The position numbers were made by a program, and so were the translations under genes. Source: Hydnum rufescens UP504 (taxonomy: Eukaryota > Basidiomycota > Agaricomycetes > Cantharellales > Hydnaceae). From it: a DNA stretch of 47,070 bases. Location: the NCBI GenBank assembly GCA_014904985.1, contig MU129205.1, forward strand, positions 1-47,070. The letters run 5' to 3'. This document shows, piece by piece, positions 11,030-23,360 of this stretch. Position 1 is the stretch's first letter, and each line of letters opens with the position of its first letter. The notes under the pieces were generated by a model. That model did no database searches. It was not told where the DNA came from and saw only the letters and a list, made by a program, of their open reading frames with translations.

Positions 11030-13251
11030 CTAACCTACGGAGCGCCTCCATTCTCTCTGTCCTTCCTTGGCTCTAAAGCTCGCCAGTACAGACAAGAGCG
11101 CCATAGCAGGCATGAAGATCCAGATCAGACCGTTACCGCCGTCACCCATCGATATTGCGAAAATATTCCTATCAGAACGATAAGTCCAGTTGCCCCTCTT
11201 GGCGAAAACGCACAAACGTGTATAGGGGAGGCGCAATGCTTCGCGCCAAACTCGCCGTCATCTGCGCTAGACTATTCACTGTTCCCAGAGACCGAGCCGA
11301 TGGAGCGGCTGCTGTCACTAGGATTATATTGCCTCTGCATGCATGATATTCATTGTTGGCAAGTCACTTGGCCTCGATGAGGAGAGACGCATACATACCC
11401 CCAGGCGAGAACACTGATCCCTTTAAGGGTAAGCATAACGCCAATGCCCAGTAAGACGGGGAACGAAACATTCGACCACATCCCGTCACTCAAGGGGACT
11501 TCGCCTGGGTCGCGAGGAAATTGTACAGCTGTGTTGACTGCCAGTGCATGGACGACGGGATACAGCATCACAAGGAGGACGTTAAGCCCCATCGCGAATC
11601 GATATATCGGCAAAGTCCCGAATCGGCGATGAACCCATGGAAATATGATCGTAATCACAAATGCCCCCATGATATTTCCAATGCTGATGATGGCTGCTAT
11701 TTGAGATGGCTGCGATCCATGTAAGTGGCGTTTTTATCTTAGCAATAAGTCTACATTGGCGTACCGAGAACCCTAAACCCCCGTCATCAATAGGGAGAAA
11801 CATCCAAAGCGCAAAGATGATGTCATTCGAATTTGAAGTGAAAGCAAGAAGTCCATACGAGATCAGTACATCTCGGACAAGAGGGTCCCCAAGGATCTGC
11901 AAGGCAAATAAGCGGGGTGAAGGAGCAGATATCGATTCCGGTCTCAGAGACTCGGCGGAGGGATCAGACGTCGTGGGAGACACATCTCCATTCTGGGGCC
12001 TAGATATATCAGTGCTCCCATATTTAGGTATAGACCGTGAAGGCACGTTTGCTGTCGACGGAGTGATTGAAGTGGCTTTACGTTTTTGGGGGCCCAATGT
12101 CTGATGGTATTATCGGTCGAGTAATCAGTGATGGGTGGGAAATGGAGAAAAGGAGATCTGCTCACTTCTTCAAGGATGAAGGCAACGAGGAGAAACAGAA
12201 TGAACGAAATCCCCGCCACTGTGAAACAAGGAAGGGCGTATGGATGGTGAATAAAGTACGCAGAATTTCCAAAACCACCGGGAAAATGTTTTTCTGGGTG
12301 GCTCAAGAAACCTCCAATCAGAGGACTGGGCAAGAACGAATGGTAAAAACAAGCCCATTGAGCATGGGGGAAGTCGCGTACGAAACAGCGGTACCGACAG
12401 CCCAGCAGAGAGGAATGAATGAGAATGCCCTGGCCTGATTCGTCGAGTCAGTGATATCAGCCATTGCGCTGAAATTCCGATCAGAAAAGTATTTCATGGC
12501 GTGGTGGAATGATTTCAGCAGCAAACATTGTATTCTCACCTTCGTAAGACTCTATGTCGGACCATCTAGGCTCAGAATACAAAGGCTCAGAGACGAGAAT
12601 GGAAACTCACGGGACGTCGCCGTAACTGGTGCCAGTGAGAGTTCGAAATATGAGAATCTCTAGAAAAGTATTCCCAGCCCCGAATCCAACAGTTGATATC
12701 GCACAGATGAGGAGGCAAGTGAGCAAAATAGGCTTGCGGCCGACTCGATCCGACAAAGTACCCCAGAAGTAGGCTGTCGCCGAGATATTAGCACTTTGTG
12801 CCAGTCACTCTTGTTGTTCACACTGATTGTACGCACTAGATATAAATTGTGTGAAAGCGTAACATGCAAATAGAAGCCCTGAGAGGCGTGCGAGTTCTCT
12901 CGAAGAAGTTGACATCTCTGACAGTCTCTGGCGATTCCACGACCGTCTTGAATAAATACCATTGAAGACACAAAGAAAAAAACACCCACTTCATTGATGA
13001 ACGGATAGATAAAGGTCACCGTGACTGGCTCAGAGAGAGAAGCGGCAGCAATGACAGCGACTTGAAGCTTTGGAAGGGGAGTGATTCTGTATATCAGCAG
13101 TGGTGAGTAACGGAGAGCATATTGTGCACCAATCGCACCGTCGAATTTCATCATGAGACACAACGGTGGTCTCTGTTCGTCGAACTTCGGGGTCCAGAAG
13201 AGGCTCTGTAGTGGTTCCATCTCTTGTCCCCGCCTGAACGAGTGCACCCAT
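11030..13251 (-). CDS. MFS transporter, tandem copy 3, intact
   Basis: A plasma- or vacuolar-membrane H+-coupled exporter of the drug:H+/ZIF1-like type is the likely role; the substrate is unknown. I could place 11 exons: 13251-13139, 13086-12990, 12927-12837, 12773-12611, 12551-12540, 12468-12382, 12325-12166, 12100-11765, 11709-11399, 11334-11218 and 11168-11030. They total 1,626 nt, 541 residues plus stop, with no frame break. Key motifs are PLPKLQ and YPFINE near the first helix, FWGTLSDRVGRKP (motif A, about residue 100), DSTNQARAF, PLIGGFLSHP, a Ser/Thr/Pro linker of about 65 residues, then the second half with ISYGLLAFT, PWVHRRFG and SARSLGTVNSL. Exon 5 is only 12 nt. The promoter differs from its sisters just upstream of the start. 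Confidence 0.88.
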
Positions 13252-13349
13252 AATGCTGCGGGCCTAGCCTAATACTAGCCTAACCTGATATATTCAGCAG
13301 ATAAGACAATCTCCGAAGTTACAACAAGATCGGCACTCAATCCCGGACA

Positions 13350-14702
13350 ATGCAGTCCCCTCCGCAGACTCCTCGCAGGGGAAAGCGTCAAACAAGAGAT
13401 GAGAGCGAATGGGAGGATGCTGACAGTTCTTCCCCTTCCCAAGGTTCCCCGACGAAACGCAAAAAATTATGGACAGAACCTCAAAGCCCACCACTCACCC
13501 CCGTGAAGGTCAACAGCAAAGTGCTGGTGTGGCGGGACATACCACAGTGGGAAGACGACCGTTGCCCATTTTTTGACCTTCCCGTAGAGATATTGGACAA
13601 AGTGAGCTTTGTTTCAATCGTCCGTACCTATGCTCTCACCCAAATGGCATGCCTAGATCACCAGTACCTCGTCTCACTTGGAGGTAGTCATGCTTTCCCC
13701 GCCTTACGGGTTGATCAATTTTTCTAACTACAAAGCCAGCTCTGTGACTATGTAGCTCTTTCTGGTGTCAGTCGAATGATCAGAGCACTATTCACTGCCG
13801 AAGTCTGGAAGGTATAATTCCCATTCCATTCCTCTCAAATGGCCTGATGTCTAAGCATATCACTGTCAGGCGTTGTTACTCAATACCTGTACTTTCCCCT
13901 GTGCTATACGACACGGTTACAATAGCTGCGTGGACCGGATTTGGAGTACTGGGTGGCTCGCAGGCCATGCCAAGAATCCATTCGAAATTCCCGATGATAG
14001 GGATGTGGGTGCTTGTCCCGAGAGAGAAGCTGTATGCATCCTTCGTGTGGTGCCGATCCCCTTTATCTTTATATCCTTTATTCCAGATCGTCACTTCGGT
14101 GGGTGTCGAGAGCTCTTCCTCCAGATTGATTGTGATGGTGGGCCCAGTTTATCCAACCATCCCGCTGTTGCTATCTCAATTATTTGGTCTTCAGTCAGAG
14201 GCAAAGAAGAAATACAAGGCGAGTTTTTGGTTGCTCCGACACAAATGACCTGTAACTTATGTGATACGAGTGTTCCCAAATATCCCTACGGATATTAGCT
14301 CACCACAGCGGCACTTGTGCGATTGCTTCTCATCCTTCTTTACTCTTGTTCATTGCAGTTGCGTATGAACAGAAAACTCTCAAGTACCGCAGATCTCCCA
14401 ATTCACACCATCACTGCGCGTGAGCGTGGCTTATTTTTTTCTTCCCTATTCCACTGATTTTAGAGGACTTCGATGCTCCCAGACCCGAAATGTGGCTCTT
14501 TCCTGAAGCTGCGGTCTATCGTATGGCTCTGATGACCCACGGCGGTCCCTTCGGCCATGAGGCCTACTTGAAGAAAGTCGCAGAGACGGCTGCCAAGGCC
14601 AAGGCCACCAAGGAAGCCAATAGGGCCATTTTCGACCAAGGTCCTACGCACTCTCAGGCTCCTGGAGCAGGTTCCGCGGAGCTTTATCCTGATAAACAGT
14701 AA
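13350..14702 (+). CDS. F-box-like protein with a C-terminal Cys pair
   Basis: Start ATG 13350 opens a Ser/Arg/Pro-rich, probably disordered N-terminus. An F-box-like motif follows: FFDLPVEILDK (about 13572-13604), then after an intron (GTGAGC to AG) LCDYVALSGVSRMIRALF and VWK (about 13739-13812). A further intron (GTATAA to CTGTCAG) leads to an exon with EIPDDRDVG. A TCNLCDTS segment near 14250 gives a C-x2-C pair. The last exon begins after TTTTAG near 14463 and has HGGPFGHEAYLKK and an Ala/Lys-rich tail, ending TAA 14700-14702. This layout matches mushroom F-box proteins that would recruit substrates to an SCF ubiquitin ligase. The middle exons (14000-14450) are not fully joined. Confidence 0.65.
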
Positions 14703-15045
14703 GTGTGAGCCAGATAGGCCCATACCGCCCACCACTGCCGTTGTACATTAGGACCCCCGCTATCTTGTGTTTTGTTTCCCATTGTAAACCTGTTACTGTA
14801 ATTGGAATGGAGGTTTTATTGCCTTAGCTAATCACACCGCCGCGGGGATATCCGGGCAACGCCTTGACTCTCAAAGACGATCCTGCATTCCTCTGCGTCT
14901 TGTTTTCGTCTTGCGTGCCCTCTCGTCGTCCTTACGCTGAGCGTACAGTCTTGATTAATCTTTCCTCTTCCCTTCTTATTTCCGTTCGACGACCTAACCG
15001 AATCTCCATTCCTTCTCCTTCGGTGCTAATCACGAAATTTCGCAA
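14703..15045. other. Intergenic, probable STRAP promoter
   Basis: No gene seen between the F-box-like gene and the STRAP start. Pyrimidine-rich stretches at about 14880-15040 precede the start codon, as is common in fungal promoters. No TATA box is obvious. Confidence 0.4.
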
Positions 15046-16381
15046 ATGACCACACGCGTTATTCCCCTCACATGCTCTGGACATACGAGACCTGTTGTTC
15101 ACCTCAGCTTTTCCCCTCTTCAAGAAGATGATAGTAAGTATCTTTTAGTCTCCAGCTGTAAAGATGGCAGTCCGATGTTGCGGGATTGGACTGGCGATTG
15201 GATTGGTACTTTCATCGGTAAGTATTTTATCACTATTTTTTTTTTAATCCTTCGTCCCTCTTTTTTGATCTGATCCATTTACGCTTAAATCCAAACGTAT
15301 CCTAGGACATAAGGGGGCTGTGTGGAGCACCAAACTCTGCGCAGACGCCTCAAAAGCCGCCACGGGCAGCGCTGACTTCACCGCGTAAGCAACACCCCAT
15401 CTCCCTCCCCCCGTCGTCTCATTCGCATAGTTCTGAGATCTCTCCGTTATCGCGTGAAAAAAAAAAACGGCACAGAAAAGTGTGGGATACATATTCTGGC
15501 TCGATTCTCCATTCATTTCCCCATAACCACATCGTCCGAACTGTCGCTCTCTCCCCTACCGCCTCGCACCTCCTCACCGCGGGAAACGAGAAGATAGTCC
15601 GGTTATTCGACTTGACGCGACCAGATGCTGAACCCTCCTTCCTCAAACGGGCGAACAGTGCAGAGTCTCATGACGGTGTGGTCAAGAGCGTGACGTGGGA
15701 TGGCGACCGCGCCATGGGCGTAAGCGCCGGGGACGATAAGACCGTAAGGTGAACCCTCCACTCATTTCAATCCACGCATGCCTTCAGAAGCCCTAAAACA
15801 AAACTTTGTTTGCGACTCGATCTTTGGGGGGCGGGCGGGGGCGACTCAGATGGTGGGATCTTCGAAGTCTTCAAGAAACGTATACTCTCACACTGCCCGA
15901 TGCGATCTCGTCCATGGAACTCTCATCACCCACGAAAACCTTGGTCATCACGTCAGGAAATAACGTCTCGTTCGTCCCTCTCGTCCCTCATGCGTTCCAA
16001 ACTCATACCCTCACCCTTCCTCACGCCCCCTCGTCCGCGAGTCTCCACCCCACACTAGGCGATCGGTTCGTCGCTGGGAGCACGTCCGATCCTTGGGTGA
16101 GAGTGTATGGATTCCAGCATGGGGAGGAGAGGGAGGTGTACAAGGGGCATCATGGTCCAATCCATTGCGTGGAGTACAGTCCTGATGGAGAGATGTACGC
16201 TTCCGGGAGTGGTGCGTACCTTTTTTTTTGTTTTGTTTTTATAAACGTCCGTATCAGTCACGCAAATAACTGACGTGCGACTACCGACGATCATAAAGAG
16301 GACGGAACGATTCGTCTATGGCAGACAGTTCCTGGCAAGTCTTATGGGCTGTGGCAGGGACAACCTAATGGAGATCGGTAG
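15046..16381 (+). CDS. STRAP: STRAP-type WD40 repeat protein
   Basis: Homologues of STRAP/UNRIP are WD40 beta-propeller scaffolds; in animals they join the SMN complex and bind UNR, and the fungal role is less defined. Five exons join cleanly: 15046-15217, 15306-15384, 15476-15748, 15850-16211 and 16299-16381, 969 nt and 322 residues. The N-terminus PLTCSGHTRPVV, then GTFIGHKGAVW, DFTAKVWD, DDKTVRWWDLRS, YKGHHGPIHCVEYSPDGE and the final SGSEDGTIRLWQT with KSYGLW are diagnostic of STRAP rather than of a generic WD40 protein. About seven blades are visible. The protein lacks the acidic C-terminal tail of the animal orthologue and stops soon after the last blade. Introns are 77-101 nt. It is convergent with the SMG6-like gene. 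Confidence 0.92.
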
Positions 16382-16892
16382 ATCGATATCATCATTGCCT
16401 TGCACGCATCGGTTTTTTTTGTACCTTTTGACGCATTGCATACCTCGAGTGTCCCGTTCCCGTTTTACGAGATATTTATTTTATCACTGTGAATCACAAC
16501 AATGACCTTAACGCAACAACGGAGGAGAACAATGCAATGGATGGGTTGGCTAGGATACAATGCGACAAGGAAATAATTTAAAAAAACTTAGACAAACACT
16601 CAGATCCAGAGACTGTAACGAATAACAGAGGACATGCCAACAGGAAAGAACAAGAAGCCAAAGGGCAAGTAAAGGGGTGTGGTGAGTGCACCTTTGATGA
16701 TGTGGGCCGCGTTCTGCTTCGGACTGGCGATAGGCAGGCTGCGCCCCACGTTGCAATTGCAATGTCTGAGCAGAGGGGGGCGTGGCATATCAGTGCAAGG
16801 CGGCTTATCCTTTTCAAGTGATACCGAGGCCAAATAGTTATTGGCGGGAAGGCGATGACGACGTTGGCGAAGGGAGGGGCTGACTTGGCATC
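16382..16892. other. Convergent intergenic region
   Basis: This lies between the 3' ends of STRAP (+) and the SMG6-like gene (-). No gene or RNA is recognised; it should hold both polyadenylation regions. Confidence 0.5.
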
Positions 16893-19800
16893 CTAGCCGC
16901 TTGCAGCAATAATGGTGGCCATGTCTTTCTCATCTGCAGCATCCAATTTTCGACTCCGTGCCTTCAGACGAACTGGAAAGAACATTCAGCATACTCAGAA
17001 GAAGAAGCAGAAAGGACAAACGCACGATTTCGGTCGAAGCTGAGCAGGACGACTTTGGAAGTATTAGACGTCGGCACGGTGGCCCTCGCGAGTTTATCGA
17101 GACCAGATAAAGGATACTGATAATCGACAAAATGTTCCGCTTGCCACAACGCTGAACGAAGGATGAGATCGTCCATGTTCCGATCCTGGCTTGTCCCATC
17201 TCGGAAGTCGATCGACTCCGAGCGCACTGATAGGTTGTACAGGTAATTACCCTTGGACGTCTGTACTTTGAGAGACACCGAGTGGGCGGGAACGGCAGAG
17301 ATCAAGTACCCGAGCGCGTCATTTGCAGCGTTGCCTAACGGCGAAGAATTCTTGGATAAACCATCAAGTTCGGTGATCACTGCATGTCTCTCAGTTAGTG
17401 TGGAAGGCAAGGGAAGATTCTTTGGGAAACTAGCCTGCCAAAGGGACAACCACCGTCCATCGCTTACTATCAATGATACCGACGATGACAGAGAGGGAAG
17501 AGAGGAGGATGTTGGTGTCCACGACAAGGACCGTATATCCCGGAAGGAATTGAAGTGGACGGCGCACAGGCGCGACAGGCTTCGCGCGAGGTGCATGTGA
17601 TACTGGTCTTGAAGGACGATTAGAAGACCGCAATAATGTTAGTAAATATCGTCGTCGGGCCTAAGCATAGCGATGAGTGAATTTGAATATTGAGGATATC
17701 AAGGGGAGGAAATTACCTTGAGCTCTTTGACCTCCGCCGAATCTTCGGGATCGTCCGACTCGTCCCCAGCAACGTCTTCTCCGTCATACTCATCCTCCTC
17801 ATCTCATCAACTTCCATCTCAGACCCGGATCGACGATGTTTCCTTGCGCGGGATTCTTCTATCTCACGTTGGGCCTCTTCTTCCCACATCGCAACCTTCT
17901 GTGCCAATTCCCCAGTAACGATGATAGTGGAGCCGTCCCATTCGAATCCCGGGACCGCCTTGATGAGCATCTCAGCGGTAGAGCGCAGTCGTTTCCAACG
18001 TAACGAGGCGAGCGGCGGGGCGGAGCTAGCACCCGCCTCCCAGTCCATTTCAGCCTCACCTTCTTCCTCGACGATCCCATCGATGAAGTCAGCTTGCCCC
18101 CCTGCGACTCCAATAGAAGGGTCGGTGATGACATCCATCTCGCCTTGGCATGCCGGACCTTGCACTTTCCAAAATCCGCGCTCGTAAACGCGACGACCGG
18201 CCCATTCCATCCCTCGTACGCACCAGTCTTCGGGGAGCAGCTGTCCGGCCGCGAATTTTCCAGCATCTTTGACAGAATTGGATCGTGGGCCTCCCGCCCG
18301 CTGAAGCGCAGCACTGAGGAGGCTTGCTAAGCCTGCCCATGGAACACTATGTTCCATGAGATGAACAACCGCAGCATTCTTGAACAGAGTGGAAACAAAT
18401 GTGAGGATGACGGTGATGTAGGGTTCAGCGGAGGTTTTATATACGAAGTTCGAGCTGGCATAGAAGGGTTTTTGAGGAGATGGGACAGGGTCACAAAAGT
18501 AACGTCGAGAGCAAGAGAGAACACGAGCTGCGCTTGCTTCTGGATCGGAGAGTCCGCCGATTCCGTCGTCAGAGCCTGCATGGGTCGCGAGAGATTGGAA
18601 CTGTCGTGATCCTCATCTTCGGGAACACCCATGACTCGGTCTTCGTCTTCCTGGTCCGCCCAGCGCTTCTGATTTTGAGAAATGATCGCAGAAGTGGCAT
18701 CACGTCCAATTCCTAACGAAAGGTTCTTCTCTGTAGGGAGAGCTCCCAGTCCACCAACCTTGCGGAGTTGTCCAGTAGCTTTGCCGAACTCGAGCAGACT
18801 CCCGATGCTTAAAATAGCCATCATCGTCCAATCACTCTCCTCCGGGGAGCCAGTATCCAGTTCCAAACGCTCGATGAAGCGCGCGAGGGTCGGCTTGACT
18901 TGATCGAGGTCAATGCGCGTAAAGAGGAGGCCTTGGATGTGCAGGAAGAGTGATGGAGCCGACGCCGTAGGTGATGAAAGGGCTTGTTGGGTAGAAGGAG
19001 AGAATAGGTCGAGAACGGCCTCGCGACCTCTATCAAACGGATGGTTCGCAACAAGACTGAATCGAAAAGGTCAAGTTATACCGCAATTAAAATAGAAATA
19101 CTACTGGCTGCCTACCTCTTGACGAAGTGATACATAGCGCGAAGCTCTTCTCCTTTCAGATCCCGACTAAGGATGCCAAGATAATACTGGAGACGCCCGG
19201 TTCCAGGGGTGTCTTTCAACACCTCCGCGTACCAATCCCGTGCCGTCGTGCGCCATGTGTCTCGTTCATCCTCGTCGCCAAGTTCGGCGGCAGCGGCGGG
19301 AATGCCCACTGATGGGAGTGGGGAGCTATCGATGCGGGGGGCTGGGGCTTCGATGGGAAGAACGGTTGCAGGGACGGGTTCCCCACCCGACGTCGTCGGA
19401 TCGTTCGCTGCATGGTTGGCTACATGGATAGCCACGGCCATGCGGCTTCGGGCGAGATCACCCAGTGCCTCGAGCCATTTCCCACGAAACGGTTGAAGGT
19501 TCCGCTCCTCGAGAAGGCCGGAATAAAATCGGTACGCATAGTAAATAAACCCGGTCAGATATTCGAGGGCATCGGTAGATGTCATAGATGCGCGCCGTAG
19601 CGCGTCGATCATTCGATGAAAAGCGACAGACCAAAGTCGAGTGGGAATATTATATCGATCTGGAATAGACTGCACCGATGCCGGAACGTTGGGGTTCGTT
19701 GCGAGCGTGAGGAGGTTGTGGTTAGCTTCTGCTAGCCTGAAATGAGAAGAGTCAACAAGGAAATATTGGATAAAAGAATCAGTTCAATCTCACTCTTTGT

Positions 19801-20771
19801 GAGCTTCGATGAGGCGGACCCATTTCTCGTTGGCGGATTCAGAGAGACCTTGCACCCGGATAGGCTCGTCTTCCGTGGCATCGATCAGGATGGTCTTCAC
19901 TGAGCAACTTCTTCTCCATGCTCGAAATTTCTCTATAGACCCGTTTGAGTTCGGCCACGAATGGATTCACGGATGTGGGCTCCTCGTTACGATTCGGGGA
20001 GAAGCGTGGACCTGAGTCGACAGAGGATGCACTGGTTACCGATGACAAGGTAAACGCGGAGGACGCGAGGGACCGTGTGTCCGAAGTAGACGAAGCAGAT
20101 ACATAGTCGTTGCCGACAGTCGAAGTCGAGAGGGGAGGGACAGGTACCGTTGCTTGCTGTCGAGATAACACAGAAAACCGAAATGGATCGTCACGAGACG
20201 GATCGAAGAGCTGCTTAACTGGCGAAGATGGGGATGGACGGTGAGCAGCTTGGCCTTGCCGCAATTGAGAAGGCGGGGGTTTGGACCGTGGTTGGTTTGT
20301 GGGCATCTTGCGAGTTTGTCCCACAGAAGAAGACTCAGATATTGCCTCTAGCTCGCCTGGGGATGGACGTGCGAGGATGCCTGGGCGACTTGACTTTGTA
20401 TCTAGTTGAGGATTGAACAGACGCCCAGGGGCGTGACCTCGAACTAGGTTTCGATCGAACTCATTAGGAGAAGGCGCGCGGCGGGGGGCGGGAGTTTTGC
20501 GTCGGGGAAGGGTCGATGGTTGTGCAGTCTCACCAGAGGAAGTTACGGCCGACGGACCTGCAGTCGGTGTCGCTGAAGGCGATGGTCTGTCCGGTCTACG
20601 AGTAGCACTAAAAGGGAATTAACTAGAGGGACGGGGAGAGGTGGAAATATGGACTCACGCAGCAGTCTTTCGACGGAAGGCAGTCATGCGATCTGCCAAG
20701 TCCATAGTGGAAGGGAGATCGCGCTCTCGCGCTCTTAGTTGAACGGCCTGTACAGGCTGGACGTCCCGCAT
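16893..20771 (-). CDS. SMG6: SMG6/EST1-like protein with C-terminal PIN domain
   Basis: Proteins of this family act in nonsense-mediated mRNA decay and telomere maintenance; the PIN domain is the SMG6 endonuclease. Start MRDVQPVQ at 20771. A Ser/Pro-rich disordered region (to about 20000) precedes NPFVAELKRVYREI. The EST1 N-terminal TPR/14-3-3-like domain follows (RLWSVAFHRMIDALRRAS, FIYYAYRFYSGLLEE, DTPGTGRLQYYLG, EELRAMYHFVKR; about 19675-19115). Next come the EST1 central domain (HPFDRGREAVL, about 19045; ITVILTFVSTLFKN; DWCVRGMEWAGRR) and the PIN domain. The acidic PIN residues are visible: VVDTN at 17511-17525, VITELDGL near 17370, MDDLIL near 17165 and SFDRN split by the last intron (16973-17025). 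The true end is KDMATIIAASG, stop 16893. Single-base frame breaks occur near 19900 and 18455, and the junction near 17439 lacks a clean donor. Confidence 0.88.
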
Positions 20772-22043
20772 ATTTTCCTATCCCAGCGAGGTGAGAAGAA
20801 GGAGAATGGTTCAGCTGAGTGCTGCGCTTTCGCAGTAACACATTTGCATCCGACTCCAGGGGCCAGCCGATCGCGTTCCCAATGAATTCTCATCATCTAC
20901 GCGCGCTCGATCTTGGATCAGGATAGGTATCCGCCAGCTTGCACAACGTCAAAATAGCGCCCAAGTCAGCGCCGAGGAACCCAGCGTCGCTCTGTACCGG
21001 AAGGAAACACAAGATTACGCCGACTTCCCGGAAATGCCTTACTGTCCTCACCACTCCGCAAAGCCCACACCGTACACGCACTGGCGATTTTCTCCATGGG
21101 GCGCCTTGAGAAAATATCAGTGCGTGCACTGCTCCAATATTTAATGGCAGCACAGTCCGGCTTCTAGAAGAGCTACCATCCTTGCCTTTCTAGGAAATCC
21201 GCTGCTGCGGCTTACGGTAAATACAGAGGAAAAGTATACTCCGGCGCAGATATACCCCCTCTGAACGATATGTGGCACGGTAAGGGTTTGACCCCCGAAG
21301 TGGCGAGTATCTGTGTCGGGGGGCAACGCGCCGATCCCCCATTCCGCCCCCGTCGTACCAGAGCTGCTCCCAGCACAGAGATACATTGATAGCGGTGGAA
21401 ACCACTATGTAGATTCAATGGGAATGCCTATGTTGAGTACGACGTTGTCTAGAACGCCCTCATAAATTGCGCAGTCCCGTAGCTGTAGGCATAGCGGGGT
21501 GACATTTTGCAACGTATTATATCAACCTCAGACAAAGTATTTCTTTAGGCTGAACCTTGACCATTGCCTTCATATACCCGATTCAAGGTCATTGTGATGC
21601 TGCCTGCCCATACGAAAGATATTTTTACAGTACACTGTAAGTGTTATTCACGGAACTGCATGCACTCAATGCTCAGGTAATCGCGGTAATGGCCGCAAAT
21701 ATTACCCATTCGCCTCAGAGCCTCAGACTCTACGCCAACCCTCCACCAGTATTTCGATACACGTTCTAATGCATCATGAGCATAAAATAGGCTATGTTCT
21801 CGATGCTTTGTTGTCTTGTTGGTCCTGCCCATAAAGCAGTCAGCCTTTGGTCAAGCTTTGTAATATGTAGCAGACAAACGCCTGTATGGGGATTGTTCAC
21901 ATCCTGAGAAGTATTGATGCCGCAAGACCTTCAGAAGGTATTATTATGTAAAGTAGGCTAGAAGAATATGCTATGCCTTGATGGCATCACGGGTGGCAAA
22001 GCCTTCGCCCATGACAGTGTACGTACGACTGTCAATGCATTGA
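20772..22043. other. Long intergenic stretch
   Basis: No coding region, RNA or repeat is recognised on either strand in these ~1.3 kb. Short open frames (for example 21141-21418 minus) overlap one another in all frames and lack splice-supported extensions. Confidence 0.4.
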
Positions 22044-23360
22044 TCAAGATTTGGCCAGCGATTGGCAGTCCAAATGGTACACTGTTACTAAAGCTGAACC
22101 ACTGCTGAATCCTAGATACATAAGGCATATGTGAAGGGCATTTGCAAGCTCACGCTTCGACTGTACGCCACGTTCAACCATCGCATTTCCCCGAGTAATA
22201 TGATCTTCCTTCTCGGGGAAGTGGAGCTTGCTTATGGCAAGCGGGGCTGGAATACACATCACTGAGGATGCCACAAGGATCGACAGGCTAGGCCAGACTC
22301 GAAGCATACGAAACCGCACCAGGGTTGAATCACGGACCTCGGGGGGGAGGGACACCGATGTATGCAGTGAGCACAGAACCAGCAATAGTGGAGAAACCTA
22401 ATAAACGTATCACTAGACCCATACGTAAGTACGAACCGGGAGTCATCGTCGAGTGTCATGAGGTTGATATAGGGTTGAAAGAGACATGCGCTTCCGCCTT
22501 GCCCGATGAAGGCAGAAGAAGCGGCGGGCACGGTCCCGGCGCCCGAGACATTCATGGTCTTGAAGAAAAGCCATGCGCTAGACGGAGAGTCAGCCCTCTC
22601 ACTTGGCATCCAAGCCATATCAACATCACGATCAATGTGGCGGTCAACCACGGCCTTACGCCGAGCCATGGATACACGGTATTGAACAAGGAACCCTACA
22701 TAGTACATCCTAGTGGACTGGCTTGAATCCGCACTGTACGGGATCAAGACAAGTGAGGCTAACATTTGAATGAAGGCCATGAAAAAGATAATTGCGCTCC
22801 AAGTGTTGACGAAAACCAATGGTTGGCAATAGTCTCTGCATCGAAGAACTGGGCTGCAGGGCGACCTCAGACCTCGCCTAGCAATCCTGAGCCAAGGTCA
22901 TAATCCATTTGAAAATCCTGAATCCTGCGTCAGACTTCAAGACGAAGAGTGCGATGGCTTGCTGGAAGGAGTGTCCAATAGGAACAGTATTCCAAGAGTG
23001 TCGTTCCAGGCGTTCGAGGAGAGACAGAGGCCGAGTTGAATATAGCAAGATCAAGCAGGGAAATCGCACTGTCGGCAGTGCAGTCGGGGTTCACGTTGAC
23101 GACCTCCAAAGGAATTCTCGCGACGTTGAGTCCGCCGGAAAAGTGCCGGATTTCTGCGTTCAAGACTTCAAGTTTTCGGTGGTACTCAACTTGGGAGGGC
23201 CGGCTTCGCGGCAATGACCTTGGGCAGATGTGGATGCATGTATTTGCTTATAGTTACTTCCAGGACACTTCCAAGACTCGAAAACGGTGCTCTTACTTGC
23301 CAGTGTTACGGCACACGACTCTGCATATTTCTTGATCTCTAGACTAACGAGCCGAGCCAA
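22044..23360 (-). CDS. Possible spliced membrane protein gene, unrecognised
   Basis: Minus-strand open pieces at 23360-23160, 23214-22930, 22819-22259 and 22385-22044 may be exons of one gene. A hydrophobic run ([19 protein letters not shown], near 22800) looks like a membrane helix, and [16 protein letters not shown] (near 22110) may be another. I recognise no family and could not join the exons in phase with confidence. Chance open frames are a real alternative. Confidence 0.25.

Larger units (their letters stand above)
4790..13251. repeat. Three-copy tandem array of an MFS gene unit
   Basis: Three head-to-tail units each contain one minus-strand transporter gene with matching exon-intron layout: 5023-7208, 7913-10121 and 11030-13251. 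Duplicated flanks show the unit is larger than the coding region: 3' flanks at 4790-5022, 7690-7912 and 10880-11029, and 5' flanks at 7209-7270 and 10122-10185. The 5' flank of the third copy departs within about 10 bases of the start codon (about 13259-13297) and then rejoins the homology near 13298 (CAGATAAGAC). All copies have diverged by substitutions, so the duplications are not very recent. Confidence 0.85.

Noticed and set aside
21250..21400. GGTTTGACCCC segment as a Pol III B box
   Set aside because: No matching A box or stem pairing was found within tRNA or 5S distance.
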